Assembly (NCBI GenBank): GCA_964586215.1
Contig: CAZPHA010000010.1
Span: 14,405 to 78,404 of the forward strand
DNA: 64,000 nucleotides
Direction: 5' to 3'
Origin: Ferruginibacter sp964586215
Lineage (GTDB): Bacteria > Bacteroidota > Bacteroidia > Chitinophagales > Chitinophagaceae
A program made the translations under genes and the position numbers. The notes beneath the pieces were generated by a model. That model made no database searches and was not told where the DNA came from. It saw only the letters and a program-made list of their open reading frames with translations. Each line of letters starts with the position of its first letter. The stretch's first letter is position 1. Of the stretch, positions 18,070-28,100 are shown piece by piece.

Positions 18070-18142
18070 TTTTACATATAAATTAAGAATTTTATAAACT
18101 GTATCAATTTTTATAATATAGTAAAAATTATAATATAAATAA

Positions 18143-18171
18143 AAAGCCAGACCATTAAGTGGTCTGACTTT
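18143..18171 (-). terminator. intrinsic terminator
   Basis: CAGACCA (18148-18154) pairs with TGGTCTG (18160-18166) around a 5-base loop, with AAAG/CTTT extending the stem. On the minus strand it is followed by TTTTT. It lies about 150 bases beyond the stop of the DUF4142 lipoprotein gene and probably ends that transcript. Confidence 0.75.
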
Positions 18172-18319
18172 GCTCTCTCTAACCTTCTAAATTAAAACAA
18201 AAAACTAATATTAAATCAATTTATATTTTTTATTATAGATTTTATCGAATACATAAATTATAAATAGATCAATCAAAACCTCCAACTCGAAACCCCAAAT
18301 CTTCTATGCATAAATAGTC

Positions 18320-18904
18320 TTACTTAATTTTATCACGATTTGCCATCACCATATCTAAATGCTTACGCATCTCCGGCAAAGTATTACTAAACCAGGATTT
18401 AATATCAGGATCTGTACAGTCACTGGCATTTTTTTCATATCGTTTAATAGCGTCTTTATGATCATCCACCAATCGATCTAAATACCTTTTATCTAACCCA
18501 GTGGTATTGCTATTAACAAAATCACTTATTTTCCTGTTCATATCATCGGTAAGTGTTGTAGGCAATGTGATCGCTTTTTTTTGAGCCAGGTTTTTTATTT
18601 CGTTATTAATTCGTGTGTGTGCATCAATCATGGCAGAAGCGACAGTCTTTGCTTCATAAGACTTTAACCTATTTTTAAGGCTATCTGAAAGTGCTACTTC
18701 CATCATGCTGGAGCTGTAAGCATCCACTAAAGCATTGGCATCATCCTGAGCATTCTGTTTATTAAATTTAGCTTCGTTCTGATCTTCAGCTTTTTCATTC
18801 TCATCTTTTCCACCGCCGGCGTTATCATTCCTTCGATTAGGATTACAGGCTAGAAAAAGACTGGCAACAAAAAAAATTGAAAATAAAATTTTTAAATTCT
18901 TCAT
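18320..18904 (-). CDS. DUF4142 lipoprotein
   Basis: A 194-residue lipoprotein. The signal peptide ends in the lipobox SLFLAC, lipidated Cys about residue 20, followed by a low-complexity Asn/Gly/Glu linker. A helical DUF4142 domain (about 48-190) contains NDAQDDANALVDAYSSS-like and DAHTRINNEIKNLAQKKAITLP blocks and Asp-His motifs (DDHKDAI) seen in this putative ferritin-like family. The role is unknown; homologues are often stress-associated envelope proteins. Residue Asp after Cys is absent (Asn), so outer-membrane sorting cannot be decided by the +2 rule. Confidence 0.85.
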   Translation of the reverse strand: MKNLKILFSIFFVASLFLACNPNRRNDNAGGGKDENEKAEDQNEAKFNKQNAQDDANALVDAYSSSMMEVALSDSLKNRLKSYEAKTVASAMIDAHTRINNEIKNLAQKKAITLPTTLTDDMNRKISDFVNSNTTGLDKRYLDRLVDDHKDAIKRYEKNASDCTDPDIKSWFSNTLPEMRKHLDMVMANRDKIK

Positions 18905-19280
18905 GATGATAGTTTTTGATTTTATTTATTATAAAAATTATTGAATCGTCTTTTAACCTTCTGGTAGAATATTTAATTCTTAAATTGTAATAATCATGCC
19001 ACTTATTAAATTGTATCACAGCTAATTGATTTTCCTTTATAATTCTTTATTCATTGATATTTAACTGATAATTTTTTTTCACGATCGTAGAAAACAATAC
19101 CCAAGGATGAACTAATAAATTTAAGTACAGTAATATGCAGGAATCATTAAAATCCTTTACTATCAAAGGCTTGAATAGAAATATACCTGAGCAATTATAA
19201 ATTGGCAACATTTTGGAAATACTACAATGTATTATAATTCAACATTGCAACGCATTTAACAATCCATAAAAAATTTAACT
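18905..19280. other. 376-base divergent intergenic region
   Basis: Lies between the DUF4142 gene (-) and the YtxH gene (+). No exact TAnnTTTG. On the minus strand TGGCATGATTATTACAA (complement of about 18986-19002) resembles a sigma54 promoter but has AC instead of the near-invariant GC. A small palindrome ACGATCGT is at 19081-19088. No ORF. Confidence 0.5.
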
Positions 19281-19580
19281 ATGAGTACAGGAAAAGTAAT
19301 TACGGGTATTTTAGCAGGAGCAGCTGCAGGTGCAATATTAGGAATTTTATTTGCCCCAGACAGAGGTTCTGAAACGAGAAGAAAAATTGCACAAAAAGGT
19401 TCCGATATTACTGACGCAATAAAAAATAAGGCCAGCGACATAGGAGATGCAATCAAGAACAAATACGAGAAAATAAAAGATGATGCTAATAACATGTTGG
19501 ACAAAGGACAACAGACTAGAGATAGTGGTAGAGAAAGCGCAAGAGAGGGCAGAGAAAGTTCACACCCTAAAGCAATGTAA
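19281..19580 (+). CDS. YtxH domain general stress protein
   Basis: A 99-residue protein. The N-terminal hydrophobic glycine/alanine segment GILAGAAAGAILGILFAPDRG (about 9-29) with the conserved LFAPDRGSETRRK junction is diagnostic of YtxH. The rest is a charged amphipathic helix (IKNKASDIGDAIKNKYEKIKDDANN), like LEA-type stress proteins. Likely membrane-anchored and stress-induced by analogy with Bacillus YtxH; no partner is evident. Followed at 290 bases by two more small stress-like genes on the same strand. Confidence 0.9.
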   Translation: MSTGKVITGILAGAAAGAILGILFAPDRGSETRRKIAQKGSDITDAIKNKASDIGDAIKNKYEKIKDDANNMLDKGQQTRDSGRESAREGRESSHPKAM

Positions 19581-19872
19581 TCCACTAATCAAGAGAAGTT
19601 ACGGCACATTACAATACAATACATCATATAACAATTATATCGTTTAGCAGGCAAGGAGCGGCCAGGAGTGAAAACACATTAGCATTTTTATTTCATATAG
19701 GTTGATTAAAATAAACCCTATTTTAATTTTAATTTAAATAAAAAGAAAATGTAACTTTTCACTATGCCGGCCTTGTCTTTTTTGGGAGTGAATACTTCAA
19801 TAATAGTTTATCAGATCAGATATAAGTATATCAATTAAAACAGATTTACATCAAGCAAAAACAGTAAGCCAC

Positions 19873-20253
19873 ATGAGAATTGAAAATAGTAAAGATCTGC
19901 AATCATCCATATCAGAGCTGGAAGTTAAGAAATACAAGATAGAAAAAGAGATTGTGGTGGGGCTTGAAAATATCAGGGAATCTGTAAAGCCGTTAAATAT
20001 CGTTAAAAATATTACCCACAAATTTAACTCTTCAAAAAACATAAAAGAGCAGTTGGTTAATGCCACTTTAGGCATTGGTGCAGGCATTCTTACCCGGAAA
20101 ATAATATCACAAAAGTTTACTCCAAGAAGTTTGCCCAAAAATATGTTGTTGAATGCTTTACAATTGGGAGTAACCAGCGTTGTAGCGCTAAATATGGATA
20201 AGATTAAAGCTTACAGCACAGCCATTTATAACAATATATTTCGAAAAGAATAA
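19873..20253 (+). CDS. hypothetical membrane-associated protein
   Basis: A 126-residue protein of unknown function. The first 45 residues form a charged, coiled-coil-like helix (DLQSSISELEVKKYKIEKEI). Two weakly hydrophobic segments follow at about 62-75 (NATLGIGAGILTRKI) and 95-108 (ALQLGVTSVVALNM). The size and layout recall holin-like or YtxH-neighbour proteins of Bacteroidota. It is 43 bases upstream of the next ORF, so the two are probably co-transcribed. Confidence 0.75.
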   Translation: MRIENSKDLQSSISELEVKKYKIEKEIVVGLENIRESVKPLNIVKNITHKFNSSKNIKEQLVNATLGIGAGILTRKIISQKFTPRSLPKNMLLNALQLGVTSVVALNMDKIKAYSTAIYNNIFRKE

Positions 20254-20296
20254 GCTGAAATTTTAAAACCATTTTTGAAATTCTAAAATTATTTTT

Positions 20297-20581
20297 ATGA
20301 AAACAAAACATTCTAATAAAAATCAAAGTAAACAAGATAAAAGCCAAGTTGGCCCCGACAGTAAAGCCAGGGCAAATACGCCTGAAAAAGAAGAAATAAT
20401 CAATGCCCAAGATCAAAATGACGGGGTGCCGAACAAAGGGAATCATTACGACAAAAAAGAAAACTGGGACAATGCTCATCAGGGATACAACGATGTGAAT
20501 AATAAAGAGGAAGTTAAGAAAAATTCAAATCCTGAGCCAGATAAAACTAAAAATGACAATGATCTTCCGGAAGAAATATGA
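20297..20581 (+). CDS. small highly hydrophilic (hydrophilin-like) protein
   Basis: A 94-residue protein made almost only of Lys, Asn, Asp, Gln, Glu, Gly and Pro, with no hydrophobic core: NQSKQDKSQVGPDSKAR, NDGVPNKGNHYDKKENWDN. It must be intrinsically disordered. This composition resembles desiccation or osmotic-stress hydrophilins; that is inference from composition only. It follows the 126-residue gene by 43 bases and ends before a terminator. Confidence 0.65.
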   Translation: MKTKHSNKNQSKQDKSQVGPDSKARANTPEKEEIINAQDQNDGVPNKGNHYDKKENWDNAHQGYNDVNNKEEVKKNSNPEPDKTKNDNDLPEEI

Positions 20582-20619
20582 CCATTCTATATGAATATCC
20601 ATCCATGAAAATTCATAGC

Positions 20620-20646
20620 CGTATCGGCCTCGATCGAGGTCATACG
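20620..20646. repeat. long perfect-core palindrome between convergent genes
   Basis: CCTCGATCGAGG (20628-20639) is a perfect 12-bp palindrome, extended by GG/TC and by outer arms CGTAT (20620-20624) and ATACG (20642-20646). It has no loop, so it looks more like a protein-binding site or cruciform than a terminator, and it is much more GC-rich than its surroundings. It abuts the terminator at 20650. Confidence 0.6.
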
Positions 20647-20649
20647 TTT

Positions 20650-20679
20650 AATAAAACCAGCTATATTGCTGGTTTTATT
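20650..20679. terminator. bidirectional terminator
   Basis: Perfect 12-bp stem AATAAAACCAGC (20650-20661) with GCTGGTTTTATT (20668-20679) and 6-base loop. The A-rich and T-rich flanks of the stem give U tracts in both directions. It serves the + gene ending at 20581 and the minus operon ending at 20691. Confidence 0.88.
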
Positions 20680-20690
20680 GTATATAAAAA

Positions 20691-22832
20691 TCATTTACCT
20701 AAAACTGTTTCCTTAACGCCCTGAAAAATAGACTTCCACAGTAAATTAAAGAAGGATTTATTCAACTCTCTTGTTTGATGCACACTACTTTTATAAATAT
20801 TATCTTTCCGGGGATTGTCTTTTTTAATGATAGCATTTGCAAAAAGACTGACAAAACTTTTAACTTTCAAACTATCAGTATTCGGTGCATTAGCAGTAGT
20901 TTTCTTTAACAAATCTAAGCCCAAATCATTATACAAAAATAGTACTTCCCCATCAGCAACATAATCATTCCCAGTTAAATTGAATTGCAACTTTTTTATA
21001 GTGCCACTTTTAACAGCTGCCATGGCCAGAGGGCCGGCAATTGAATTTAATGTTGATGCCGACATACTACCTAACTCCCCTTTTATAGAGAAAAGTGCAT
21101 TTTGAGCGTTCAACGGTAATACCCATGAGGTTGAAAGGTTGGCTCTTCCTAAAAAATTGGCAGTAGCATTTAAAGTACATTGCGAATTATTTCGTATCTT
21201 TGCAGTAATATTAGTAGCATTTTTTATTTCTCCGTTAATCTTTGAAAAATAAACTGTACCAATCATGGCAGATTTGGCAGCTCTTTCCTTATAAGCTAAA
21301 TATCCATTCCTTACATGTATAGTTTTGAAAAAGATAGGTAATCTCATTTTTAAAAGCAACTGGTGAGGATATTTACCAACTTTGCTATTAGGGTTGGGTG
21401 GTAATGTTCGGTCATTAAATACACGTATAACAGGTTCTAATGATACATCTTCCGCTACTAATTGATTACTATAAATCAAATTTGAAAAATCTACATTTTT
21501 AAACAGGATATTGTTAAAATCAAGATCATACCTGTCAGTTTGATAGCGCATTTTTTTCATAAAATCCTGCTCAGAAAGAACTGATTTTACGGAGATATTA
21601 CTAATAGAAACAGATGCATTAAGCTTATCAGCCTGCAATTGTTTCACCCTGACCTTGTATAGTTTATTTTTTGTATGAAAAGAACAATCACCGACTGATA
21701 ATTTCCAATTAGCAGTATTAATTAACTCACTAATAGTAATGCCTGAAGTGATATTGGCCAACTGAGAAGCATTGAATTTGACACCATCCATTATCAACGG
21801 CGGCCTATCCGTATTTGCAGTAATTATTATCACTTTTGTATTTCCCAACGCTATAGTATTTACCTGTGCTTCATCAATTGTTGAAGAAGAAAATTCGATT
21901 ATATTCTTCTTACTATTTGCTGTATTGCTACCTTTTCCGTTAGTATAAATCGTAATCACACCCCCATCGCATGCTAGTCGATTTGCCTTCAATCGTTGAA
22001 AAAAGATAAAGTCATTTGTATTTAATCCATTTGTCTGAATATTTTTTACATCAATAGCAGGTCGTAAATTATTTTTTTTAAATTGCTGAAATGCTTTTAT
22101 GTTTAACTCTTTACTAAATGAATTGTATTCTAACTGTTCCACATTAATTTTTGAACTATCTTGTAATGTGTGATTAATATTTTCTACTTTTACCTTCACC
22201 CTATCAATAAAATAGCTAATAATATTACGGTAGTTGTGGTTACTATCTACTATAAAATTACTAAGCTGAATAGTAACATTTTTAAATGCTGTTAATGGAG
22301 TTTGATAAGAATCAGAGAGAATACTAACATTTCCACTATCTACTTCAATACTATCTGCCTGAATGCTTTTGAATTTCCCCAATATCTGTTTATACAATTC
22401 GGCTGTATCATTATAGTTTGCTGTCAGCATATTGGAGCCTGTTTGAATAATATCTACCACAGGGTGATATAACAATATTTTGTTTGCAGAGATTGCTTCT
22501 TTTTGAATAAGCCCTTTTACATCAACACCTTTTAGCAAAATTTTATTAACTTTTATAGCGAATAAAATATTAGGCAGGCCACCCTTGTTCTGGAGAATTT
22601 TAAATTGAGTTGAATCTGTCCGTAATTTCACATTATAAAAAATAGCATCCCCGTCTACTTCATTAATAGCAGCGCTATCATACTGAATAAAGTAAAGATT
22701 ATCTGTACTTTTTTTCAAGGCAGTATTAACAATATTTTTTACAATTTGTTTTTTATTTTTTTGCCAAAAAATATAGCCTCCGATACCAATAATTATCAGT
22801 AGTAATAATAAATATTTAAAAAAGTTCTTCAT
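20691..22832 (-). CDS. AsmA-like inner-membrane/periplasmic protein
   Basis: A 713-residue protein. It has an N-terminal membrane anchor (FKYLLLLLIIIGIGGYIFW, about residues 4-22) and then a long beta-rich periplasmic region resembling AsmA/DUF748-type bridge-like proteins (DGDAIFYNVKLRTDS near the start; GTIKKLQFNLTGNDYVADGEVLFLYNDLGLDLL near the C terminus). Such proteins are thought to move lipids across the envelope. It starts 9 bases after the TamA-like stop, so it is the third gene of the TamB-TamA operon. The family call rests on topology and C-terminal pattern rather than a signature motif. Confidence 0.75.
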   Translation of the reverse strand: MKNFFKYLLLLLIIIGIGGYIFWQKNKKQIVKNIVNTALKKSTDNLYFIQYDSAAINEVDGDAIFYNVKLRTDSTQFKILQNKGGLPNILFAIKVNKILLKGVDVKGLIQKEAISANKILLYHPVVDIIQTGSNMLTANYNDTAELYKQILGKFKSIQADSIEVDSGNVSILSDSYQTPLTAFKNVTIQLSNFIVDSNHNYRNIISYFIDRVKVKVENINHTLQDSSKINVEQLEYNSFSKELNIKAFQQFKKNNLRPAIDVKNIQTNGLNTNDFIFFQRLKANRLACDGGVITIYTNGKGSNTANSKKNIIEFSSSTIDEAQVNTIALGNTKVIIITANTDRPPLIMDGVKFNASQLANITSGITISELINTANWKLSVGDCSFHTKNKLYKVRVKQLQADKLNASVSISNISVKSVLSEQDFMKKMRYQTDRYDLDFNNILFKNVDFSNLIYSNQLVAEDVSLEPVIRVFNDRTLPPNPNSKVGKYPHQLLLKMRLPIFFKTIHVRNGYLAYKERAAKSAMIGTVYFSKINGEIKNATNITAKIRNNSQCTLNATANFLGRANLSTSWVLPLNAQNALFSIKGELGSMSASTLNSIAGPLAMAAVKSGTIKKLQFNLTGNDYVADGEVLFLYNDLGLDLLKKTTANAPNTDSLKVKSFVSLFANAIIKKDNPRKDNIYKSSVHQTRELNKSFFNLLWKSIFQGVKETVLGK

Positions 22833-22841
22833 TTGATTGTA

Positions 22842-25133
22842 TTAAAATGGGTACCCAATTGCTATATTCAATATAAGATTTTCCCTACGCCAGACTTTAT
22901 CGGCCAAGGCTATATTTTTAAATCCCCAACGCTGATCCATTGACAAAAAAGGTTTACGGAGAGGAATTCCCAAATCTGCCCGAATTAAAATCACCTTTGC
23001 ATCAAAACGAATACCGAAACCGGCAGCTACAGCAAGTTCTTTGTAAGAATCTTTTTTTAACTTACCGGGCATTCCAAAAAGAATGGTATCTTTTGTCCAG
23101 ATATTACCTACATCTGTAAATAATGCGCCTTTAAATCTGCCCCAAATGGGAAAGCGTAATTCTGTATTTACCAGCAATTTATAATCACCGCCAATAACCT
23201 GAAAAAACCTTAAATCGTTGGTAGTAGGCAGGTAGCTCCCAGGGCCTAAAGTACGAGCCGGGAATCCACGAATTGAATTGGCACCTCCAATAACATATTG
23301 CTTTGTAAACGGCAACATAGCAGAATTATGATAAGGCATTCCAATACCGATTTGCAGCCTGTTGGCCCATTCCAAATTATTGTTAAAAACTCTTTTATAT
23401 CTCACATCAAAGTCAAATTTTGCGTATTGGGCAAATGGTATATTAAATATCATTTTTTCACGCATTTTTTTAGCTCCTGTAATCAACCCAGCAATATTTC
23501 CTGACAAATCAATACTTCCATTAAAATACCATTGGTTATTAATGAAGGGGTTTAAGGTATTATAAGTGAAGTTATAGTATGATCCTACAATGACTTCTGA
23601 ATTAAGATTTAGGAGAACAGCGGGTCTTTGAACAGCTGCTTTGTAAAAGCTATCGCTTATATTACCTGCATTGGAATAAGTTATGAAAACCGGATCCAGG
23701 ATATGTTGCTTATTAGCATTATCTTTCCAGTTAAATTCATATTGCAGTCGAAAAAAATTAGTTGAATAAAACCTTTGCTTAATAAAATATTGATACCCTA
23801 ATAAAATTTGTGTACGTGGTGGATATAATCTACTTTCCTTTAACTTAAAAAACGGAGTAAGAAATCGAGGAAAGTTAAAACTCACATCTCCACCAATTCT
23901 AAAGTTGTTATTTTTTTTAAGTGAGTCTCTAAACGAAATTTCAAATCCCCCATACGCTCTAACACTGAGCTGCTCAGCACTTCTGAAAGTGTTTCGATTG
24001 ATCCAATTGACGCTTAACTGTGTTCCGATAAATCTATTTTCCTTTGAAAATGCATCTACTTCTGCTTGCAAAGATTTCTTTTTAGCAGGCGTCAAATAGT
24101 AATAAACGTTCAGCTTATGCGAATCAGGTAAATTTTTGACCGCTTCAAATCGATGTCGTACAAATTTAAATGTACCCAAATTAATCAGCCTATTAAGTGT
24201 TGTATTTTGATTGAGTGTATTGTAAAGACTGCCAGGACGATAAGTAATCATCTTGGCAAATAAACGTGGTTTAAAATTATGAATCGTATCACGTATCAGC
24301 AGCCCATCAATAATTAATGTAGCAATTTTACCGGTATCAGGTGGAGGTTGAAGTAAAGTATAGTTTGGAAAAATGGTGATACGATTAATCGTATAAGCAT
24401 ACTTTGCGTTTTTTGGCATTGTATTTTTAACACTTAATAATAAATTAACCTGTCTATTACCAACTGTGCTATCGGCATAGGCCATAATGTAGTTTGGATT
24501 AAAAAAGTAATACCCTTTTGTTTTCAAAAAAAGATCAAGGCGGTTTCGTTCAGCCTCAATATCCTGTAGCCTGTATGGCTTACCTGATTTCAATAAAGTT
24601 TGCCTGGGATTGGCAGAAATTAATGTTTGTAAGAAGTTAGAGCTGTCATTTACCCATGTAATATTATTAACTGTGTACTGAGGCAAAACATGAGCACTGT
24701 AAATAGCTTTTGTAAAATAATTCTTGTGAATGGTATCTCCTGTAACGGAGGAATGAAAATAACCTTCATTTTCCAGAAAAGCGCTCATATTCTCTGCTGT
24801 TGTTTGCCAATTAACACTGCTGGACAATACCGGAGGCTCACCCAATGTATTACGGAGCCACACTTTGAATCCCTTTTGCTTCTTTGGTTGGCCAATTACA
24901 TACCACCACCATACTTTATAAGGCTGCCCTAAAAAAAATTTATTAGGCCTTGGCCTCGCTACAGGTTGAATCTGCTTCTTAAGGGAACGTCTGGAAGTTT
25001 CAACATCTTTATCTTTCGCTACTTTAATAGTAGCTCCCCTATAAAGTCTTTCCCCCGGAGGTAAAAACTTCGCCACACTACAGCTTTCTACCAGTGTCAA
25101 ACAAAACAGACCATATAAAATTGTACTCCTCAA
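22842..25133 (-). CDS. tamA: TamA/BamA-like outer-membrane protein (Omp85 superfamily)
   Basis: Outer-membrane assembly protein with POTRA-like repeats (about 40-370) and a C-terminal barrel containing the Omp85 signatures GGANSIRGFPARTLGPGSY (L6-type RGF) and LFTDVGNIWT. The ATG frame reaches 25226 inside the preceding gene, but a TTG at 25133, one base after the TamB stop and preceded by GGAGG, gives MRSTILYGLFCLTLVESC, a proper lipoprotein signal; I therefore choose TTG (763 residues). In Bacteroidota, lipidated TamA-like proteins are typical. It works with TamB upstream. Confidence 0.88.
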   Translation of the reverse strand: MRSTILYGLFCLTLVESCSVAKFLPPGERLYRGATIKVAKDKDVETSRRSLKKQIQPVARPRPNKFFLGQPYKVWWWYVIGQPKKQKGFKVWLRNTLGEPPVLSSSVNWQTTAENMSAFLENEGYFHSSVTGDTIHKNYFTKAIYSAHVLPQYTVNNITWVNDSSNFLQTLISANPRQTLLKSGKPYRLQDIEAERNRLDLFLKTKGYYFFNPNYIMAYADSTVGNRQVNLLLSVKNTMPKNAKYAYTINRITIFPNYTLLQPPPDTGKIATLIIDGLLIRDTIHNFKPRLFAKMITYRPGSLYNTLNQNTTLNRLINLGTFKFVRHRFEAVKNLPDSHKLNVYYYLTPAKKKSLQAEVDAFSKENRFIGTQLSVNWINRNTFRSAEQLSVRAYGGFEISFRDSLKKNNNFRIGGDVSFNFPRFLTPFFKLKESRLYPPRTQILLGYQYFIKQRFYSTNFFRLQYEFNWKDNANKQHILDPVFITYSNAGNISDSFYKAAVQRPAVLLNLNSEVIVGSYYNFTYNTLNPFINNQWYFNGSIDLSGNIAGLITGAKKMREKMIFNIPFAQYAKFDFDVRYKRVFNNNLEWANRLQIGIGMPYHNSAMLPFTKQYVIGGANSIRGFPARTLGPGSYLPTTNDLRFFQVIGGDYKLLVNTELRFPIWGRFKGALFTDVGNIWTKDTILFGMPGKLKKDSYKELAVAAGFGIRFDAKVILIRADLGIPLRKPFLSMDQRWGFKNIALADKVWRRENLILNIAIGYPF

Positions 25134-25134
25134 T

Positions 25135-28100
25135 TTAATAATAACCCTCCTTTTTAATATTTTTATTAAACAACTCCCGAAATTTATCATAATCAAGTGT
25201 AATAATAAACGCCAATCCGGTTTCAATTACATATCCATCCAGCATTACTTCAAACTGTGTTTTCCTATATCCACGTAGAAGATATTTTCCATCTTTTGAT
25301 AGTTTATAATTTACTGTCATATCCGGCATAAAGCCAGCTCCTCCCTGTGTTGCTTTTGCTGCAACATCTTGCCCTTCAATACCAAAGCTTCTTCCAACGG
25401 TAACGCTTACACGATCATCTAAAAACCGCTTAGTAACGGCCACGTTAAAATCCGTTCTCTGTTGTGCATCGCCTGTGGCATAATCATTATAAGTATTCAA
25501 ACTCAAATCCACATCAATTCCTTTAAATAAATCATTAGCGACCTGATTTAAGGCGGATGATAAAAATTTACTAACACTCTCATAAGCTACATCACTCAAT
25601 CCTGAGGAAGCGCCAGGTGTAAAAAAATCGCTCACCTGCTCACCAGCGAAACGGTTAAATAGTAATAGAGAAAAAACCTGTTTATTAATGCCGGCCACAT
25701 CGCTTCTTAATTGCCCCAGTTTGTTCTCAACGGTTGTTCGTAATTGATTATTAATCTGTATCTCTTCATTATCAGGCAATTGAATGTCAAAACTTATTTC
25801 CGGTTTATTAATAGCTCCTTTCACATACAACAAAACCTGGAAAGGAATTTTTTGATTAAACATATTAGTTACAGAAGCATTGGCTGTTCCTATTTCATTA
25901 CCTAACAAATCCCTTGCAGATGTGTTTGCAGTATAGGCAGCATTCACATTTACCTGAGCATCCATAGGCGAGCCACTAAAGGTGATAGTACTTCCCGACA
26001 AAAGATTGAACTGACGCCTGATAAATTGGTAATGCAAAATGTAATAGCCGCTATCCAAGCGATAATTTCCGGCAAGCATAATATTTCCTCCCGGATCAAC
26101 CCCGGCATTCAATTGAGCATCCCCCTGAATTTTTAATTCATCTCCTGTTGAAGGATCAATTACAAGTGTTATTGCGGCTTCCTTCGTTGTTTCAATATTC
26201 AAATTATAATTCAGAAATTTTACAGCTTCTGGCTTTTGTTGATTAGTAGAATCAAATGAAGTCAGTTTTGAAAATGATAAAGTATCCAAATCCACAAACT
26301 TAACAACAGATTTTGCAGCATCCTTATTTACATTACGGTCTGCCAGAACCACGGTTACATCAGTTTTATTACTAAGTGAAAGGTTTCCTTCGATATCAGG
26401 GCTCCTGGCACTACCAGTCACAGATACATTTGCATTTAACCCAGCATAACCAGACAACTGATTAGCAGTGGTTTTGGGAGTATTTGCCAGTGTAAAATCT
26501 CTTGCGGTGATATTAAAATTTAGAGCATAATCTGTTAATGATTTTGATACCAGGCCTCCATTTATTCGAATTGAATTATTTGCCGAGTCTTTAATGGAGA
26601 AATTGTTAAGCCCTATTGAAGGATATTGGAAAAGTATATACTGATTATCTATAGAATAAGAAGTTCCCAATTTCGAAATTGCAAATTGCACAGAATCAAA
26701 ATTCAATCTTCCATTCCATTGAGGTTCTGCCGGTCGTCCAAACAATGATATATTTCCATTAATATTACCAGCTGAATTAATTAGATTATTTTTAGAAAAT
26801 GCCTGAAGAGTAGACATTGTTAAATGCTGAATATTTATATCAGCCTTAAATTTCTGATCGTCTGTATTATCTAAAAAATATTTTCCTTTAATATTTACAT
26901 CATTCCCCCTTCCTGATATATACATATCCACGTTAACAGAGTCGTCTGCTTTCTTTTCAGCCAGAAATTTTACTGTACCCATAGGCTGTTGCAGTATATT
27001 TAATTCAGAAATTTCAATATTTCCTGAAAAAATTGGAATTGATTTTTTAAAATTTCCAACTGTGAAATTAGCATTCATATTGCCGGACGCAAGTAAAGTA
27101 TCTTCACTAATAATAGAAGTAAGGTCTTCAATGTAAAAATTGCGAATCATAACATCCAAAGGACTATTCAATTCATTTCCGCTGCTTGCTATAGAAATTT
27201 CCGTAGAATCATTTTTATTTAATCTGAAATTTTTTGCCCATATGCCTGCTGGCGTATAAGTGATGCTGTTATCGTCTGCTACCGTCCATGTATCATAATT
27301 CAATAGTACTTTTTTTCCCAAAGAAATCGTATATGCTGAATCTTTCTTTGTTATAAATGCTCCCATTTCAAATCGATCTATCTGGTTTGTATCTTGAGCT
27401 TTTACATTAATGGCAATACTATCCTTGTTAGCCTTTGCATCAATATAATTATTTAAAAAAGAATACTTCCCTATACTCAAAGTGTCTGTATTGAAAACAG
27501 CATTAATACCTTTAGCTGAACTTGCTATGTTTATATCTCCATTGCCAATGTTATATTTCTTATAAAAAAGTTTAGGGATATCAATATCAATTTTTAATCC
27601 GCTATCTTTTATTTCAGAGGAATAACTTCCCTTAAAATCAATATCCTCATAATAAAGGCCGGGAATACAGTCCATTAGCAAAGTATTCTTTTTTAACCGC
27701 CCTTCTAATGTTAACTGCTGTGGAGACACATCTTTGGCAGGTAGTTTTTCTAACGATACATATTGATTGATATAATGCAATACAGAAGGAAAAATTTTAG
27801 TATATTCAAAATGGCCAGCAGCATCAATATCAGCCGCATCAGAATGAAATTTAATATCATTACTTCCATGGGCAGCGATAGCATCTACCATAATGCTATC
27901 CAACCAATATTTTTTAGTACCGATAGTTACTCTTGAGTTCTGTACGATAGCGTATAGATCAAAATTTTTTGGATCCAGATATTGTACATTGATATAAGCA
28001 ATGGTTGATGCACTGATGGTGTCTTTATTAAGATTGAGCGCATGCAACTGTATCGTATCTATTGCAATATTTACCTCAAAAGAAGGGTAAGTGTCTTTTA

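Larger units (their letters stand above)
17949..18319. other. 371-base intergenic region
   Basis: Contains the candidate -24/-12 promoter of the CHASE3 kinase (18053-18069), a minus-strand terminator hairpin (18143-18171) and a C-rich repeat relic (18272-18303: AACCTCCAACTCGAAACCCC and following bases) similar to the C-rich arm at 14224-14255. No ORF is seen. Confidence 0.55.

Noticed and set aside
18986..19002. Sigma54-like site TGGCATGATTATTACAA for the DUF4142 gene
   Set aside because: The nearly invariant GC of the -12 element is AC, so I do not call it a promoter.
19205..19222. TTGGCAACATTTTGGAA upstream of the YtxH gene as a sigma54 promoter
   Set aside because: After GG-N10 the sequence has GA, not GC; spacing alternatives do not help.
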